In this document: piece after piece, positions 5,725 through 8,497 of the stretch
How positions within the stretch are numbered: the first letter of the stretch is position 1
How the letters are laid out: every line of letters begins with the position of its first letter
NCBI GenBank assembly: GCA_030588275.1
Contig: JAUUYJ010000101.1
Location: 1-8,497, forward strand
Direction: 5' to 3'
Source of the DNA: Candidatus Zixiibacteriota bacterium
Lineage (GTDB): Bacteria; Zixibacteria; MSB-5A5; GN15; JAAZOE01
Length of the DNA: 8,497 bases
Program-made: the position numbers and the translations under genes
Notes under the pieces: model-generated
Seen by the model: only the letters and a program-made list of their open reading frames with translations
Told to the model about the DNA's origin: nothing
Databases searched by the model: none

Positions 5725-6993
5725 ATGAATCAAGAAAAACGCAGGACTGGTATGGGTGAGCAGTTGAGCAATATGGCGATAATTAAGAATGGAGAGGGTC
5801 AATTGGCTAATCGGAGTCGATCATGGCCGACCGGATCTGGTCTTCGGTTTAGCTCCGGAGATTGGGAAAATAACCGATTCAAGGTTCGGCTTTATCGGTT
5901 TATGGCCGATTCCATTCCCTTGGTTAATTCGGTTATCTGGACCTGGAGCCGATTGGCGGCGGCTGAGGGGGAGTTTAAGTTTCGTAAGAATGGGCAGGAG
6001 CTGACTAATTCTGCCGCTTCTGCAGTCTTGGATAATCTGTTTTTGAGAATCAATCAATTCAATTTTGGGCGGGGGGGGAATTCAAACGATCTGATGCATC
6101 CGTTTTTTCATTCCTTGTTCCTTGATGGTGCGGTATTGGGAAAGATGTATTTTTATCCCGACCTGTCCGGTCTGTCAAATTTTGAATTTTTTAATCTGGG
6201 TCGATCCGAAATTTCATTTGGACGGTCGGGGAAAATCAAAGTTATGGTGGAGAAGGATGGTGGTGAGCAAAATTTCTCCGGCGACGATCTCTATTATTAT
6301 GCGCTCAATTCCGATCTTTCACATCCACAGGGTCGTTCGATATTGAAAGCGGTTCCGTTTATTTCATATGTTGAGCAACAGTTGGTCGATGATATGCGGC
6401 GGACGATGCACAATAGTGGATACCATCGCTTGCACGTCAAGATCAAGCCTCCGGAAAAGCGGGAGGGGGAGAATGATGATGCATACATCAATCGGGCTAA
6501 TAGTTATTTTGATAACACCGTTTCAATGATCAAAGATATTGAGCCAGAGGACAACCCGGTAACCTGGGATGATGTGGCGATTGAGCATATCGGCCCTAAA
6601 AATTCGGGTGGTGTGCGTTCTAATAGTTGGTATCTAAGTCACAGGGCGATGGTCGAAGAGATCTGTAGTGGCACTAATCTGGCTCCGTTTTTATTGGGGT
6701 ACTCCTACAACGCGACAACCAACTGGGCTCATTTGAAATATGATCTGGTGATGCGTCAGGTTGGGTCGGTGCAAGGGGCGGCGATTAATTTTTTCAATCG
6801 GTTGGCTAATATTGAGCTGGCTTTGAAAGGGTTCGATCTTGATGCGGTTTGGGAATTTAATAATGATTTTTCTGCCTTGGCGGGTGATCGGTCGGAGATC
6901 AGAAGTCGGGAAGCATCAAGTTTGATTGAGCTTTTTCAGGCCGGTTTGATCGACAAAGAGACGGCTGAATCCCGTGCGAAAAGGTTGGTCTGA
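5725..6993 (+). CDS. Phage portal-like protein
   Basis: The product is 422 residues. Portal proteins form the dodecameric ring at one capsid vertex through which DNA is pumped and on which the terminase docks. Supporting features are the size, an early tail-like helix region (DSIPLVNSVIWTWSRLAAAE, 62-81), a predominantly alpha/beta middle, a long helical stem-like stretch (about 214-275), and the segment EEICSGTNLAPFLLGYSYNA (311-330). The latter resembles the portal region in which the protein picks a capsid-vertex phage homologue (commonly GIPPxLLG). A helical end carries AGLIDKETAESRAKRLV. The terminase gene follows directly, which strongly supports the role. The ATG at 5725 has a strong GGAGGG site just upstream (5716-5721, short spacing). 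The second ATG at 5752 has no site. A run of eight G (6071-6078) lies in codons 116-118. The portal family assignment is by pattern, not by a search, and the stop TGA overlaps the next gene's probable start. Confidence 0.75.
   Translation: MNQEKRRTGMGEQLSNMAIIKNGEGQLANRSRSWPTGSGLRFSSGDWENNRFKVRLYRFMADSIPLVNSVIWTWSRLAAAEGEFKFRKNGQELTNSAASAVLDNLFLRINQFNFGRGGNSNDLMHPFFHSLFLDGAVLGKMYFYPDLSGLSNFEFFNLGRSEISFGRSGKIKVMVEKDGGEQNFSGDDLYYYALNSDLSHPQGRSILKAVPFISYVEQQLVDDMRRTMHNSGYHRLHVKIKPPEKREGENDDAYINRANSYFDNTVSMIKDIEPEDNPVTWDDVAIEHIGPKNSGGVRSNSWYLSHRAMVEEICSGTNLAPFLLGYSYNATTNWAHLKYDLVMRQVGSVQGAAINFFNRLANIELALKGFDLDAVWEFNNDFSALAGDRSEIRSREASSLIELFQAGLIDKETAESRAKRLV
6981..6984 (+). promoter_or_regulatory. 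Candidate ribosome site for the noncanonical terminase start
   Basis: AAGG (within GAAAAGG, 6978-6984) precedes ATC 6993 by eight bases and lies inside the end of the portal gene. Together with the one-base overlap of stop and start it fits coupled translation. A stronger GGAGG at 7030-7034 instead precedes CTG 7041. Confidence 0.35.
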
Positions 6994-8339
6994 TCGCTAA
7001 GAAAGGATTTGAACCGGGGCGGGTCAGTTGGAGGAAAGCTCTGGCTGACCCGAATTATTTTGCTCGCGCCGTTTTGGGGGTTAATCCGCATCCGGGTCAG
7101 GCGAAATGGCTGGCCGGATCGGACCGGCCGGAGAATTTGCTGGCTACTGGTAATCGGTGGGGCAAGTCGTTTGTCCAGGCGGTCAAAATTCTGCATCGGG
7201 CGATGTTTAAGATTCGGCCGTTATGTAATGATGGGGATGGGCGGTATAATATTGTCGTTGCTTCGATTACACAGGATCAGGCCAATATTATTTTCAATGT
7301 TGCGGTTAGATTAGTGCGGAATAATCTTTTGATGAGTTCGCTGGTTAAGTCGATTAAGCTGACGCCGTACCCGGAAATGGTTTTTGGTAATGGTGCAACA
7401 ATTACTGCTCGGACGACGCAGAATCGAGGTCATTATCTTTTGGGTAATGATTATGATCTGTTCTCATTTGATGAGGCGGCTTTTGAACCGGACCCTGAGT
7501 ATTTGATTAATGATGTGGTGATGATGCGTCTGGCCGATCGGAATGGGCAACTTGATTTGATTTCGACGCCGAATGGGAAGAACTGGTTTTTCCGAAGAAT
7601 GCTCCGATTGCAAAAGGATGAGGCTGGAGGGTTTGTTCAGATTGGGGATAGTCGGGAGAATCCGTATCTCTCAATGCAGGCAATCAATCTTCGATTGAAA
7701 AATTTGCCGCCGGATCGGATCGCTCAGAATATTGCCGGACAGTTTATCGATAATAGCCAGACGATTTTTAGCTCGGATGATATCAACTCATCTATGGAGA
7801 AAGAGACCGTTTCCGGTTGGCAACCGAATCGGAAATATATTTCCGGGTGGGATTTGGCTCGCAAGCAGACGCATACGGTTGGGATGACCTTTGATGTCAC
7901 CGAAAAACCGTTCAGAATGGTTGCCTGTGAGCGGTTTAATAATCGTGATTGGGCCGATGTCATTGCGACGATCCGAAAGGTGCAGGCTGAGTTCAAAAGT
8001 ATGTTGGTGGTTGATGCAACCGGGTTGGGGGATGTGATTTTATCGGAGCTGGCCGATCTGAAGCCGGAAGGGGTGATCTTTACACCACGCATCAAGGGGG
8101 AACTGTTGGGTAATCTGCTTCTTTACCATAACAGGCAGGAGATTAAGTATGGGGATGTTATTCAGAATGAGCCGGGTGGGAAAATCTGGTCGCTGGAAGC
8201 GGAGATGCGGGATATTACCTGGGAGAATAATAATAAATATGACGCGGTGATGGCGATGGCCTTAGCAATTTGGCCTAAGCGGAACCGGATGATTTTCCCC
8301 AAAGACGGACCGGTGCCGGTGAGGGTGACCAGTTTTTAA
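6993..8339 (+). CDS. Phage large terminase subunit (ATPase and nuclease), noncanonical start
   Basis: This is the DNA-packaging motor. It uses ATP to pump DNA into a prohead and its C-terminal nuclease cuts concatemers. Numbering from the TTG at 7074, Walker A is ATGNRWGKS (24-32), Walker B is YDLFSFDE (127-134), and the coupling motif is STPNG (164-168). The RNase H-like nuclease acidic residues are D260 in SGWDLA, D314 in VVDATG and D390 in KYDAVMA, so all active-site elements are intact. The frame is open upstream to 6969 and the stretch before TTG 7074 reads RKALADPNYFARAVLG, typical terminase N-terminal sequence. The true start is therefore upstream. The best candidate is ATC at 6993, overlapping the portal stop (TGATC), with AAGG at 6981-6984 eight bases before. 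It gives 448 residues starting IAKKGF. Alternatives are CTG at 7041 with GGAGG six bases before it, or TTG at 7074, which has no ribosome site. No small terminase gene is seen. Confidence 0.88.
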   Translation: MAKKGFEPGRVSWRKALADPNYFARAVLGVNPHPGQAKWLAGSDRPENLLATGNRWGKSFVQAVKILHRAMFKIRPLCNDGDGRYNIVVASITQDQANIIFNVAVRLVRNNLLMSSLVKSIKLTPYPEMVFGNGATITARTTQNRGHYLLGNDYDLFSFDEAAFEPDPEYLINDVVMMRLADRNGQLDLISTPNGKNWFFRRMLRLQKDEAGGFVQIGDSRENPYLSMQAINLRLKNLPPDRIAQNIAGQFIDNSQTIFSSDDINSSMEKETVSGWQPNRKYISGWDLARKQTHTVGMTFDVTEKPFRMVACERFNNRDWADVIATIRKVQAEFKSMLVVDATGLGDVILSELADLKPEGVIFTPRIKGELLGNLLLYHNRQEIKYGDVIQNEPGGKIWSLEAEMRDITWENNNKYDAVMAMALAIWPKRNRMIFPKDGPVPVRVTSF

Positions 8340-8399
8340 TGGACCGGTCTGTGATTGAGCAAGTGGTTGCTCTTGCGGTAATCTGTAATTTGAACTCTT

Positions 8400-8497
8400 T
8401 TAAAATCCAAGCACTTCTACAAAGGTGACTCCAAGGGTGACGAGGAAGATGATGATGCCGACCAGCCAGGCGTAAGATTCTTTTCGTTTTTGATAAG
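8400..8497 (-). CDS. C-terminal tail of a membrane protein (5' part outside window)
   Basis: The last 31 codons and a TAA stop of a minus-strand frame run off the window edge. The sequence is a basic stretch (YQKRKESYAW) followed by an aliphatic helix LVGIIIFLVTLGVTFVEVLG, a good single transmembrane segment ending the protein with its N-terminal side positive. It converges on the terminase with 60 bases between stops. It has no phage-like features and may mark the right boundary of the phage pair. The identity is not recognisable from so little sequence. Confidence 0.55.
   Translation of the reverse strand, partial: YQKRKESYAWLVGIIIFLVTLGVTFVEVLGF

Noticed and set aside
5637..5759. A 40-codon plus-strand frame starting ATG ACT GCC and overlapping the portal start
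   Set aside because: It has no ribosome site, the start lies beside the hairpin at 5640-5663, it overlaps the portal in another frame, and it shows no recognisable features.
6976..6990. Programmed -1 frameshift joining portal and terminase
   Set aside because: The frame relation is right, but GCG AAA AGG offers no X-XXY-YYZ slippery heptamer and tRNAs would not re-pair well, so a rare start codon is favoured.
8357..8372. Hairpin GAGCAA-GTGG-TTGCTC between the terminase and the convergent gene
   Set aside because: The stem is only 6 bp with no T-run on either strand, so it is not a convincing terminator.
5181..8396. Shared 8-mer TTTGAACT on both sides of the phage pair as possible attachment sites
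   Set aside because: A match this short between two gaps of this size is expected by chance, and no integrase gene is seen.
8339..8428. A 29-codon plus-strand frame whose ATG overlaps the terminase stop (TAATG)
   Set aside because: The overlap suggests coupling, but no suitably spaced ribosome site is seen. It runs 29 bases into the convergent membrane-protein gene and resembles no family.

Overview
The window looks like the chromosome of a Gram-negative bacterium of moderate GC. A lipoprotein signal, Sec signal peptides and a PEP-CTERM sorting tail point to a diderm envelope. The mix of a secreted cohesin-like protein, a TPR lipoprotein and a PEP-CTERM protein resembles uncultivated FCB-type lineages such as Zixibacteria. 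That placement is a weak inference, because no rRNA or other phylogenetic marker is present beyond a partial RsgA.

Layout. Bases 1-557 hold the 3' part of rsgA, a ribosome-assembly GTPase. Bases 669-1886 encode a stand-alone PD-(D/E)XK nuclease with the four cysteines of an AddB/Cas4-type iron-sulfur cluster. A bidirectional terminator (1925-1955) separates it from a two-gene minus-strand operon: a TPR lipoprotein (2527-4062), then a small secreted cohesin-like protein (1978-2514). A second terminator (4261-4290) ends a minus-strand gene for a PEP-CTERM surface protein (4316-5104). That gene has a near-consensus sigma-54 promoter at 5150-5168, and its predicted start site fits the chosen ATG. 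The 578-base gap 5147-5724 carries this promoter, an upstream dyad, several hairpins, and a candidate promoter followed by a 72-nt foldable RNA.

The right part (5725-8339) holds two plus-strand phage-type genes: a portal-like protein and a complete large terminase with ATPase and RNase H-like nuclease motifs. They overlap by one base. No capsid, protease, small terminase, tail or integrase gene is visible. The next gene (8400-8497, opposite strand) is the tail of a small membrane protein that does not look phage-related. The pair is therefore an orphan DNA-packaging module in reversed order (portal before terminase), as far as the window shows. The terminase frame runs upstream of its first usual start codon and carries family-like sequence there. 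The likely start is an ATC inside the portal stop (TGATC).

Most notable points: the orphan portal-terminase pair with its noncanonical start, the structured leader upstream of it, and the sigma-54 control of the PEP-CTERM gene. Nothing in the sequence directly links the nuclease at 669-1886 to the packaging pair.
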